A stretch of DNA of 64,000 bases from Plasmopara viticola. Taxonomy: Eukaryota; Oomycota; Peronosporomycetes; Peronosporales; Peronosporaceae. Below, one piece after another: positions 29,941 to 39,352 of the stretch; position 1 is the first letter of the stretch, and each line of letters starts with the position of its first letter. The position numbers and the translations under genes were made by a program. The stretch is from positions 558,001 to 622,000 of the forward strand of contig MBPM02000015.1 of assembly GCA_001695595.3 (NCBI GenBank), written 5' to 3'. The notes beneath the pieces were generated by a model, which saw only the letters and a list, made by a program, of their open reading frames with translations, was not told the DNA's origin and made no database searches.

Positions 29941-32481
29941 TTACGCTTGTACGGTCGCCACAGCAGACGCAGCAGCTTCCTTTTTGCACTCTTGCTTGAT
30001 ATCAAAGAGGAGCCGAGTTTGAATCGCGAGCGAGTTTTCGGCCTGGGCAAGAGCTTGGCGAAGGTCTCGCAAGGACTCTTTTCTTTCATTGTACGTGGCT
30101 TCAGCGTCGCTACAGAACGAAGTTATGGACATGGAAGGCGACGGAATACGTCGGGTTTGGTGGAAAGAATCCTCCTGTAGGTCACGCGTACGGCGCATTG
30201 CGCGCTCAGCAGCAGTCGCGCTTGCAGAAGTCTCTTCACGTTCCTCACTGTTGAGATCTAAAAAGCGCGTCGAGTCATAGTCTGCACTACAGCTGCTCGA
30301 ACGTTCGTCGAGCCTGCGCTCTTCGCAATCTACTTGCGTTGGGTAAAATTGAATCGACAGTTTGTCTTCGTGCTCGACATTGCTCAAGGTCCCACCGCTA
30401 TGCTGACTCGAGTAACGTCCAGAGTGCGCGCTGCTCGCGTAGCTGCTCCTATCCTTTTCCATAAACTGATTCAATTGGAAGGATGTGATGGAGGATGACG
30501 TCGACAAAGCATGGGGTGACAAAAGCATTACGCGTTTACAATGAGCATGACTGCCCAGCTCGCCGTCTTCGTGTCCGATCCACTCTTCAGCATACGATTG
30601 ACGCCGACCATACATTGAAGGCTCTAAAGGTCTAGCATCGAGCGCGTAGGACCCTAGACTTTTACTCAGACCTGCAAGACCATCAACACTCTCAGTGTCC
30701 TCATCGTCGACAATCAACATTGGCAAGTCTTGCTCTTTTTCAACAACTTGCCCTGATTCATCATCAAGGCCATTCAGTTCTTGAACGTCCTTAGAGTCGC
30801 TTTGATACTGCCGCAATCCTTCCCCCCGCCATAAGTTTGCGTTATTTTCAGTGGGCACGCCAAAACCACAAGTCATCTCACTGGGTCTTGGCGGCTGCGT
30901 CGACCCGTTCGCGATTGGGACGCTGTGCAGACAGCTAAGACATACTTTGGCCATCACGACACACACGACAGTGTCGCCTCCGAGCACTGCAGTCTCGGTC
31001 GGACCGTTCACTGCCTTCCTCGCATTCACGATGCTCAGGCTTGCGTCAAACTCACTCATAAGTCTCTCCTCGTCCTCTACACGTCCATCAAAGCTACACG
31101 TCATTGTCTTTTCGAAATTCACTGGCGATGTCTTTTCCTTCCCTGCTTTGGCATCACAGGCAAGGTCTTGAGATGGGGTCAAAGTACTTCGTACACCATA
31201 AGAGCTTTCAGAAGCGCGAACATTGACGCGGTAACGGAACGTGCAGTCGCGACAGATCACTTCACCGCACGCGCGGCAATGGTGTTTCAAGCGACTGATA
31301 AGCCGAAACTTCTTGTCGCAGACCGAGCAACGTGGACGAAGCTCATCGGCAACCCACTCGTGCGCCATCTCGAGCGGCGGTCCGTTTGGAATCTTGTTCT
31401 GCCTCGCCATTCCCTTCTTCTTTTTAGCTTTCTTGTGTTTGGGTGTCTGTTCGCCGCCAAGGACACTAGAGCTCATGGAGAATCGATTGCCAGGGAAGAG
31501 CGTACGCTCAGAGCGCCAGATCGACTTGAGGTACTTGTACACGAGCGCATCGGGCATGCTGCCTTTCATGTGAAGTCGACCCTTTGCACAAACGTGCAAC
31601 AGCGGGTTCCTCACCTCGTTGTCGTCGTCGAGCCAGTACACAAAGGCAGCTTCAATATGGCCTCGTTTTAGCCCAAAATACGAGTCGTGTCCGCCGTACC
31701 CTCGAACGTGGACGGACTGCGTCACTCGATAGAGCACTCGACGCCCGGTTGCCGAGTCCACGTGGGTACCGAGATGTTCGAGGTACACAAACTCTCGACT
31801 TGCCAGCAGTGCGTGCATTGGAGAGCGCAAGGCCAGCCACTTGAGTCCCAAGTACCAGAACGGATCTTCAAGAGTCGCTCTCTCAAGGGTTTGTAAGATG
31901 CAACAGTCCAAAGCCGCTTCACCGTACATTTTCTGCTTTGACGCGCGCATTTCCTGCGTATGTTCACAATACAGCGTATTCATGACGTCTTCTAATGAGT
32001 TTGGGAGCACAGCGTGAGCCATAAAGTGTTGCCCACTTGTAGCGTCCAGCGGCTCGGGTGCTAGCGGTTGTTGGAGTGTTCTCTGACCACGCGCAATAGC
32101 ACTGCCGCGCACACTACCAAGAGACGATCCCGGGGGATGCCGAGCTGGTGCCATCGCCCGTTTTGCATTGTCTTCTTGTAGCTGCTCACTCTGCTGCCGT
32201 GTCTGTGCACGACTGCTCTTCCTTGATCGAGTGCGTTGTTTGACGAGAAAGCAGGCAGTCGGTCGAGCCGAGAGGACCTTCCAGCCGCTGGACACCGCCC
32301 GCTTGATGTTGGAGCGGCCCCAAGTTGGCCCGTCGCGCACGACATCCAGAGCTGCTTGAAGCGCGTATCGACGAAGTTCCTCATGCTGTTCCGGTGAGAT
32401 GGTTAATCGGGGTAAGAGACTTTCATCCACGGGAAAGAAGGACGAGGAATTAGCCGCTCGCTTGCGGTGGTGAGTTTCCAT
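29941..32481 (-). CDS. START-like domain plus FYVE zinc finger protein (paralogue B)
   Basis: An 846-residue paralogue of the neighbouring convergent gene. It shares the order of START-like region (YGEAALDCCILQTLERATLEDPFWYLGLKWLALRSP, matching the DPF-F/W-GIKWMA block of A), FYVE, acidic linker and C-terminal coiled coil (RQALAQAENSLAIQTRLLFDIKQ). FYVE features are WVAD (WxxD, about residue 372), CSVC, SRLKHHCRACGEVICRDC and a final CLSC at about 515, with an insertion of about 100 residues inside the finger, longer than in A. PI3P-binding residues are intact. The first ATG (METHHRKR, 32479-32481) is chosen; the frame stays open a further 36 codons upstream but with no ATG. Tail-to-tail tandem inversion from duplication is the simplest origin. 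Confidence 0.9.
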   Translation of the reverse strand: METHHRKRAANSSSFFPVDESLLPRLTISPEQHEELRRYALQAALDVVRDGPTWGRSNIKRAVSSGWKVLSARPTACFLVKQRTRSRKSSRAQTRQQSEQLQEDNAKRAMAPARHPPGSSLGSVRGSAIARGQRTLQQPLAPEPLDATSGQHFMAHAVLPNSLEDVMNTLYCEHTQEMRASKQKMYGEAALDCCILQTLERATLEDPFWYLGLKWLALRSPMHALLASREFVYLEHLGTHVDSATGRRVLYRVTQSVHVRGYGGHDSYFGLKRGHIEAAFVYWLDDDNEVRNPLLHVCAKGRLHMKGSMPDALVYKYLKSIWRSERTLFPGNRFSMSSSVLGGEQTPKHKKAKKKKGMARQNKIPNGPPLEMAHEWVADELRPRCSVCDKKFRLISRLKHHCRACGEVICRDCTFRYRVNVRASESSYGVRSTLTPSQDLACDAKAGKEKTSPVNFEKTMTCSFDGRVEDEERLMSEFDASLSIVNARKAVNGPTETAVLGGDTVVCVVMAKVCLSCLHSVPIANGSTQPPRPSEMTCGFGVPTENNANLWRGEGLRQYQSDSKDVQELNGLDDESGQVVEKEQDLPMLIVDDEDTESVDGLAGLSKSLGSYALDARPLEPSMYGRRQSYAEEWIGHEDGELGSHAHCKRVMLLSPHALSTSSSITSFQLNQFMEKDRSSYASSAHSGRYSSQHSGGTLSNVEHEDKLSIQFYPTQVDCEERRLDERSSSCSADYDSTRFLDLNSEEREETSASATAAERAMRRTRDLQEDSFHQTRRIPSPSMSITSFCSDAEATYNERKESLRDLRQALAQAENSLAIQTRLLFDIKQECKKEAAASAVATVQA

Positions 32482-33326
32482 AAAGCTAAGTGTAACGTGA
32501 GGATGAAGTTGTCCACTTCGTCCTAACGTTGATCGCTGAGTTAGAATGTCCCACTGGAACCTTAGGCCTCGGTCAGCCAAAAAGTGCAAGAGAGCGCGTG
32601 CGTCGCTGGAAAAAGTGGATGCGCTCTGTCCGACGGGACCGCCGCATCTGTCATCCAGTAAAAAATCGAGTTCTGTTAAGATTTGCTCAGCACGTGCGCC
32701 TTATACCACGCCGACCGTACGCTCGACTATTCTTATCACTTGACGAGACCATGTCACCGAAATCCAGTCCCTCTTGACTCTCAATAACGAGAGCGAGCAA
32801 ACTTTAGCGACTTGACTCAATAAAAACATGTAATTTTGCACGCAATAAAGTCTGCGGCCAGCTGTGGCAAGTAATAGCTGGCAATGAGAAAAGGCGTGAT
32901 TTGCTGTTCCGTATGTAAGTGCCCAGAAAACTTGGCTGGCATAAGAGCTAAATGTACTAAGAGCCGAGCCAGTATGTTAGGACTTGATGCTTATCCTTGA
33001 ATGTCCATGTAGTCACCATGCAGTGGTGTGCGAGTCGTTGATATTTTCGAAAGGCCAGACAGATAGAATGCGACCCTCACTATTAGACAGAGCTGTGAAT
33101 AGTATCGTTGCGGCAGCGGTGATGTTCTAACAGCTCAATCTGATACTTTCAAAGACAAGATGAGCGTGAATTACTAGAAAGCATGATTAATTGTCACGCA
33201 GACTTGTTACGAGCGACTACTTCTATCTTGTCCCGCACAGCAGCACGAGTCCAGTGCAGCAGCTAACGCGAATAAACGCAAGCGACTTTATATCTGAAGC
33301 CAGTCATACGTAGCACCACATGCCGG
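32482..33326. other. Intergenic between START/FYVE B and CISD gene
   Basis: About 845 bp, AT-rich, without a supported gene. It contains the promoter of START/FYVE B at its left side and the 3' region of the CISD gene at its right. Short frames of 65-82 codons at 32529-32777 are shadows of GC-rich leader sequence. Confidence 0.5.
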
Positions 33327-33731
33327 TCAAGCCGTCTTGGCTGTAAGCACGAGTGGACCAACGTTGTCGCCTGTCTCTTTGTTGTGCTTCATGTGGGTGC
33401 CGTCACAGTAGGGGAATTTCTTGGACTTCCAGCAACGGCAAAGCGTGCACTTTCCCTTGCTTTTGATCACGTCCTCCACATCAGGCACTGATATAAAGTC
33501 CACGACCTTGTCTTTCTCCAGTTGCACTTTGCCATTGACGCGCCCGGGTTTCGAAGTGTTCTTTCCGGCAAACAGCGTCAGTCCCAGCACGAAAATAGTG
33601 ATGAGCAGGGGTGCTAGGTACATCCACTCGCTCTGCTTAAGTTTTAAAAAGCCTGAAAAAGTGCGCGGAAGCGGTAATCCCTTCAAGTAGCGCGGTAGAG
33701 ATATCTTTAGATATTTACGGATAACTTCCAT
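33327..33731 (-). CDS. CDGSH iron-sulfur domain protein, CISD2/NEET-like
   Basis: A 134-residue protein with one membrane segment (about residues 37-56, YLAPLLITIFVLGLTLFAG) and a C-terminal CDGSH domain carrying the full 2Fe-2S ligand motif CRCWKSKKFPYCDGTH (C-x-C-x2-S/T-x3-P-x-C-D-G-x-H). It is followed by KHNKETGDNVGPLVLTAK, very close to metazoan CISD2 and mitoNEET. Family members are homodimers anchored in the outer mitochondrial or ER membrane with the cluster facing the cytosol, and act in Fe-S/redox and calcium homeostasis. Here the location is inferred. No introns. It is transcribed in the same direction as EMC3, whose stop lies 181 bp upstream; that gap has CCAAT at 33815-33819 and ATTGG at 33852-33856. 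Confidence 0.95.
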   Translation of the reverse strand: MEVIRKYLKISLPRYLKGLPLPRTFSGFLKLKQSEWMYLAPLLITIFVLGLTLFAGKNTSKPGRVNGKVQLEKDKVVDFISVPDVEDVIKSKGKCTLCRCWKSKKFPYCDGTHMKHNKETGDNVGPLVLTAKTA

Positions 33732-33912
33732 GGTGATTTACGAGAGGAGCGGTGAGGAGTGAGTGAAGAAGATATGGCGACAACTGGACGCGAACCCCCA
33801 GAATGGATCAATGACCAATCATATATCGCAAAAAGAAGCATCGAGCATTTGATTGGCTTAAATTGCCTTTATTCCGACCGGCTAAAAGCGCTGTCTGGCT
33901 GGCTACATTTCC
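33732..33912 (-). promoter_or_regulatory. CCAAT-containing intergenic promoter of the CISD gene
   Basis: A 181-bp gap between the EMC3 stop and the CISD start. It holds CCAAT (33815-33819) and an inverted ATTGG (33852-33856), plus AT-rich sequence. CCAAT-box function is inferred from the motif only; other elements were not identified. Confidence 0.35.
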
Positions 33913-35176
33913 TTACCTTCTCTTAGACACTTTGGTGTATTTAGACGCCCGCTTCTCAGTACTAGTCGTCGTCGTCGAAGTGTGAGATGACGAAGTAATG
34001 GAAGACTTGAAGTTGGCTGAAATAGATTCACCAAGTAGCTTTTTCTCGGTAAATTCCAACGCCCAGTCGTGATTGTGTAGACGAAGACTCACACGCTCTT
34101 GCTTGTACACTTTGGGCGCATCAAATGCCATGTTAGGGCCAGCTCCCATGCCCATTTGCATCTGCATAGCCTTAGCATCGTCATTAGCTACAGGTTTTGG
34201 AATAGACGCATATAAGCATGACGTGGTTACTTTTTGCACATTTGTTATTGGCACGAAAAACATATAAAATACCGCTCGTTTCGCCAAGAATAAGTGAGAG
34301 GAATCCACGCATACCAAAGCTCACGAGGAAGTACCATGATACCGATGATACGTACGAAACATCCAGCGTGCTATTACACATGAAAAGTAAAAGACTTGTG
34401 TGAGCGGTGATGCTCCTTCATGGGAAAAGGGTAGGAACATCGGCCCTTACTTGAGTTCGATGCCGCGCTGTAGCATCATCTTAAATTTTTGCGTCAGCGA
34501 AAATGGCACCTTAGCTGCAATACTTAATCGTTAGCAATGCATCTAAGACGAGAATTCGCAGCGGAGCAGTTCACACACCAAGTACAAAACCGCCGAAAAA
34601 GTAACTCATGAGTCCCATCATGACAAAGTTGGACACCATGAAAGTCATGTTGCCCTTCATCATCTCTAGCATAGAATTGGGATTCATCATCTGATTCATG
34701 GCCTCGCTCTTGACCTTTTCACGGAGCACACCTTTCATCCCATCCTTCTTCTGCGAGGCCGTGAAGTAGTGCTGCTCAATTATTAAAAAATTTGGACGAG
34801 GACCATTAGCTGAAAAGATCCTCACTGCTTTACAATTCATTGACTGTTCCGTCTCACCTTGCGCATGGCGAAGGCATAAGGCGCAATAAACTTGGAGTTG
34901 ACTCTGGTCATCTGTGCGCGCTTCACCGTGTTCCTGTTCAGGGAAGACCGCAATTTATTGTTTGTCAATTCTACTAGATTTAGTAGGGCTGTGAGAGCAA
35001 TCACCCCTTATTTGAAACATGACGTACATGGGTATAAGCTGCTCAACAGTAGCCATCTTTTCGGTCTTGAGAAGAAGCGTGACATAGTGACGTACCATCG
35101 CTGAGCACCCAAAGATGATGATCATAGGCAGCACCACCCAGTCGCGAATGCTAGGGTCCAGGATGATCTCCACCAT
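33913..35176 (-). CDS. EMC3: EMC3 (ER membrane protein complex subunit 3), six exons
   Basis: Spliced minus-strand gene, exons 35176-35028, 34933-34858, 34771-34579, 34514-34451, 34370-34273 and 34187-33913. All five introns are 64-94 bp with GT..AG ends, and every junction preserves the frame. The 284-residue product matches EMC3 along its length: ILDPSIRDWVVLPM at the start (conserved 'LD-AIRDWV'), RHYVTLLL, SKFIAPYAF, MRKHYFTAS, NPNSMLEMMKGNMT, GGFVLAKVPFSLTQKFKMMLQRGIEL, then LDVSYVSSVSWYFLVSFGMRGFLSLILGE. EMC3 is a YidC/Oxa1-type insertase core of the EMC, placing transmembrane helices and tail anchors into the ER membrane. The C-terminus ends KYTKVSKRR. Human EMC3 is 261 residues, so the length is normal. 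The start was chosen as the ATG before EIILDP. Confidence 0.95.
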
Positions 35177-35313
35177 TTTGCAATTTGACCGCGCCCACAA
35201 ACGTTTTTTTTCATTGGTCAAAATCGCAGAATTGGTCTGCTTTTAGAGTGATGGTCACCCTGTTTCCCTTTTGATCGACGGTTCATCATCAACTTACATT
35301 GATCCCGCATCCG
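35177..35313. promoter_or_regulatory. 137-bp divergent promoter between EMC3 and the tryptophan-repeat gene
   Basis: A short gap between the EMC3 start (minus) and the next gene's start (plus). It contains ATTGG (35213-35217) with GGTCAAAATCGCAG around it, and a run of T (35205-35212). A shared bidirectional promoter is inferred from the geometry; no experimental element is known to me. Confidence 0.45.
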
Positions 35314-38300
35314 ATGGCAGATATCGCGGACAAGACGGCGATGGAGCGCACGCCTGCCACAAAAATTACTTTCACTTCTCAACATATGGCTACTAATACA
35401 AAAGAAGGTAGTGAATTGATGCAGAGCCACATGGAGCATCGGCCACTAGCGGTGTCCTCCTGCCCCGACCTACCCGTGCTGCTACCTGGTTTGTACTCTG
35501 TGACTAGATATGATCAACGAAATAAATCATTTCGATCGTCAAAGAATATTGCAATGAAAAGACGGAATGATAGGGCGCTCTTTGGTACTCCTAAAGTGTC
35601 GCGACTTGGCTCGAGAGACGAAGAGGAGCGAAAGGTGCAGAAAATGGGAGCGATAGTTCCCAAGAGCATTACGAGGCGGCGACAAAGAGTAAGAAAACTT
35701 GACGGACTAGATCATACGAACAATAAAAACAGGCTACGAGAGAAGCTGTGGAAGGACCTTAGCAGGTTCGGGCTGTGGCCCATGGAAGGGCCCGGGGATT
35801 ACGCCGACGAACAGTCGGTGGAGACGACGGTGGAAGCCATTTGGGATCAGTGGCAAGATACTGAAGACAGAACATCACTGATTGATGCTAGTAGCGGAAG
35901 CAGCGATGCTTGGGGATATGGTTTTAAAGATGGCAAGATTTTGGAAGAGGGCAATGACGCTAGTGAAGTATTTTTGACTGGTGTGACGTCGGTGATAAGC
36001 TCAGCGGTGCCTGGCACGACGAAATTGCAGTTCAAAGAAACTGTAAATGGAAAACAATTATCGGCTCCCACAGACGGTGATTCCGACTTTGACACTCTTA
36101 GAGAAGAAAACAATATTGACGAGGAGGAGGAAAAGTCGGAGCTCGGACTTTTGGCAGCTCGACTGCACACAAAGGTTCGAACGCCTGGACTTGAGCGACG
36201 CAAACGACTGTCCGACTTAAATCACTTCTTGAGTACTCAATTGCAGAAGCGATTGTTCAGAGCATGGGGCACGATTAAAAGTGCGTTTACGGGGAGTGGC
36301 GAGATGACAGTTGATCAAATTATAAAATTCTTGAAACATTCGGATGTTCAACTTGGTGAAAAGGATACAGCTAAGGTTCACAAGATACTTGAAGACCATG
36401 CCCCAGCGATACTAGCAGCTCGAGATGGAAGTGAAGAAGAAAATGGAAATAATTACATTAAATGTGGACGGATCGAAAATAAGATAGTGTTTTCATACAA
36501 CGATTTCCATAAGATTTTCTATCCTATCGACCCTCACGAAGCTTTGAGGTGGAAACGCGAACTTGACCGCGATAAACTTCGTCAAGGACAGGAAAAAGAG
36601 ATATATAGCAGAGAGCTAGAGGCCCTTGAAGAAAAAGGTGGGCCAACGTCATTTTCTCATCACTTCGTTTGCTAATGATTTATTTACGTGCCCAATTTCA
36701 GTTCGGCAACGCTTAGCATCATCAGCCGAGCGGATTATTGACGTTCTTAAGCATTTTGAATGTGACCCCAGAAGTATTCCTTGGGAAAGTGAGCAGCAGC
36801 GATTGCAACTCCGATCCACACTTTTCGATATCATATTTAGAACATCACACTGCAGACAAATCCCACAACCTGGTAGCAGACTCTCTCATCGCTACTTGAC
36901 AAGAAGTTTAGACATTCGAAGAGTCCCAAACAAATTATGCGTCAAACTTGTCTTGTCCGCACTTCTTCAGAAATACTCTAGAAACGGGCATTTTGAAGGC
37001 ATCGAAGTAACGACTGCAGCGTACTTGTATCATGACTTTGCAACCGACATCATAAAGCAAAGCGTTCGTCGTTATTGGGAGAAAAGCAAGATCGACCAAT
37101 GGCCTGAGCGGCAAATGATATTTTACTTTCGTATAAAAAAGCGTTCTTTCTTCGACTGGCGTATATTCGCGGATCGCTCGAGGGTTTTGTGCAGGCATCT
37201 TTTGCGTAAATTTGTTGTTTGGAAGTATTTGACACGAAAGATACATGAACGCAATGCTTTCTATCGTATCAGCTTCTGGCCTTTTTACGTTTGGAAGCGT
37301 TATCTCCAGCAAATGATCATTGCGCGTGGCAAAACGTTTTTTTTAATGAAAGTGCTGCGTACGTACGTATTGCTCCGATGCATTCGAGCACTAAAGCTAC
37401 GATTAATTAAAAAGCAATGGGGCAAGGACCAAATTGTACGGATGCGAAAGAAGAAAAGAAAGCACATTTATAGAGTTTGTTGGGTATCGTGGAAAACCCA
37501 ATCTCAAAGCTCACGTTTAAAACGTCAAAGTTGGCAAAAATACGGATACATGCTTCAGAAACGGCACGAATTATACATGATCACTACAGCATTTTATGTA
37601 TTGCGTTACTATTCAATTTTAGAAAAAGGAATAAAGCGGCACAAGTACAAGCTTTTTTCACGTTCAGGAGAGATCAAGACACATGATCTCTATCAAAAGC
37701 ACAAAACAAACTTCGTAGATTACACTGACCAACAGCAAGGTTCATTGATTTTAGGTGTGAATGAGCGCGCGAAATCGTCATTGATTCACCCATTTGATAT
37801 ATTATCATGTGAAAGTGGAATAAGCATAGAGAAGAGAAATGTGCAAAATTTCAATTTATTGCTATCAGCTAAAAACGAGCGCAAAAATGAATCTATGCAA
37901 TCAAATCTGCACGTCGATGGGCTTTGCGCTGAGTCAGGTAGCGGCATCATGGAAACTACTTTTGAGAAAACAATCCAGCGCAAAGATCAACTTTACAGAA
38001 TGTGCCTCAATTTGTATCAACTATATTGCAAACAGGATCAAATTAACATGGTTGGTAATGTGATTGCATACCGACGCCATGGTCGGATTTTTATAAAGAA
38101 TTTACGCAAACTAACACACCGACGCAAGATAAACCGTTTTGCTATCGATTTGGGTGCATTTAGAGTTGCGAGCTCTTGCTTCCGTCGGTGGATAAGTGGC
38201 ACTAATCATAGGCCTCCTCCGGCTACTCGAGAGGACGTTTCTAAGCTTCTGATAAAATGTGATGAAACTGAAGAAGCCAGCAATCGAATCGGTTTGAAGT

Positions 38301-39352
38301 GGCGCGCAGACCGAGAATGGCGAATTCATGCAATTGCTGATAATCCAATGCAAGCACAACAGCTTTGCAAGAATCAATCTAATATTATGAAAAATGATAT
38401 GTTACGAATGGAGAACATTCGAGGGCGCGAGCTTATTTTGAAGTCAATGCAAGCAAATGAAGAAGAATTCTTAGCAAAAGAGACAAAGACGACTCTGAAG
38501 ATAAAGGCAATCCAAATGCAGCAAGCGAAGGGGCTGATTTCACGACGCGCACGTCGTCTATATGATGCGATGGACAATGTATACGACATTTTCTTGCAGC
38601 AACAAAAAAAACAGCAGCTTAAGTCAAGTTTTCGTAGTCTTCGCATCGTTGCTATGATGAAGTACATAAATGCGCTTTGTCGTCGTGCCCAGATTCGCAA
38701 TTGGCTCCGCCTGTGTCATCGCTTTATGTATTGGGAAAAATACATGAGCGCATTTTACAAGCACAAACTGAAGTATTATGTCTTTCAGACGTTGCTGAAG
38801 CATGCTGTATGGAAGTGGAAATTCCAGTCACCCGGTCTTTTATGTAAACTTCAGCGCTCGCAAGAGCTCCTCTGGAAGTATGAGCACTATTTGCAAACTC
38901 ATGGAATGCTAGATGGTACCTCAGAGTCTTTTAGGCTTGTGGGGACAAAATATTCGCCGGCAAATTCATTTCAGGGTACTTTTTTACGATGGGTACAATT
39001 TACGCAGTGCTCGAGAGCGCGAAATGGTATTGTTCTACTTGCACGTCGGAAGCAGGAAATATGGTTGATGCACAAAGTATTTTTTGCTTTCAAAATTCGA
39101 GTGAAGGTGAGGTACACATTTAACCAGCGGTGTGCCATTCCACCATACTTGTGGAGGCAGAACAAGGTCGACTTAGACATTTTTTTATGTAAGGTCATTG
39201 CGGTCGAACAGCGATTGCCCACAACGAAATTGAGGATACAATTGGCTTCCTCTCAAAAATTAATGCGCAAAACTGCGATCAGCTTGCCAACACTGAAAAA
39301 AAAATTTCAGGATGACGAAAAAGAAGTTCGGCAACAAATCCTATTAGAATAG
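35314..39352 (+). CDS. Large tryptophan-repeat (SFI1-like) protein, two exons
   Basis: Exon 1 35314-36637, intron 36638-36701 (64 bp, GT..CAG), exon 2 36702-39352. The join reads EALEEKV-RQRL in frame, giving 1324 residues. Residues about 300-350 contain a helix-loop-helix resembling one EF hand (FTGSGEMTVDQIIKFL). From about residue 560 onward, many segments have Trp or aromatic pairs at 20-30-residue spacing (FFDWRIFADRSR, FVVWKYLTRKIHER, FYVWKRYLQQMI, CWVSWKTQSQSS, FRRWISG, FMYWEKYMSAFYKHK) in very basic helices. This pattern is typical of SFI1/centrin-binding and related basal-body proteins. No enzyme domain is seen. A centrosomal or ciliary role is inferred. Start is the first ATG; the frame extends only a few codons upstream. 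Confidence 0.82.
36638..36701 (+). other. Intron of the tryptophan-repeat gene
   Basis: A 64-bp GT..AG intron (AAAAAG|GTGGGCC ... CCAATTTCAG|TTCGG). The reading frame would otherwise terminate at 36673-36675. Splicing joins two long frames that overlap in this region. Confidence 0.85.
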
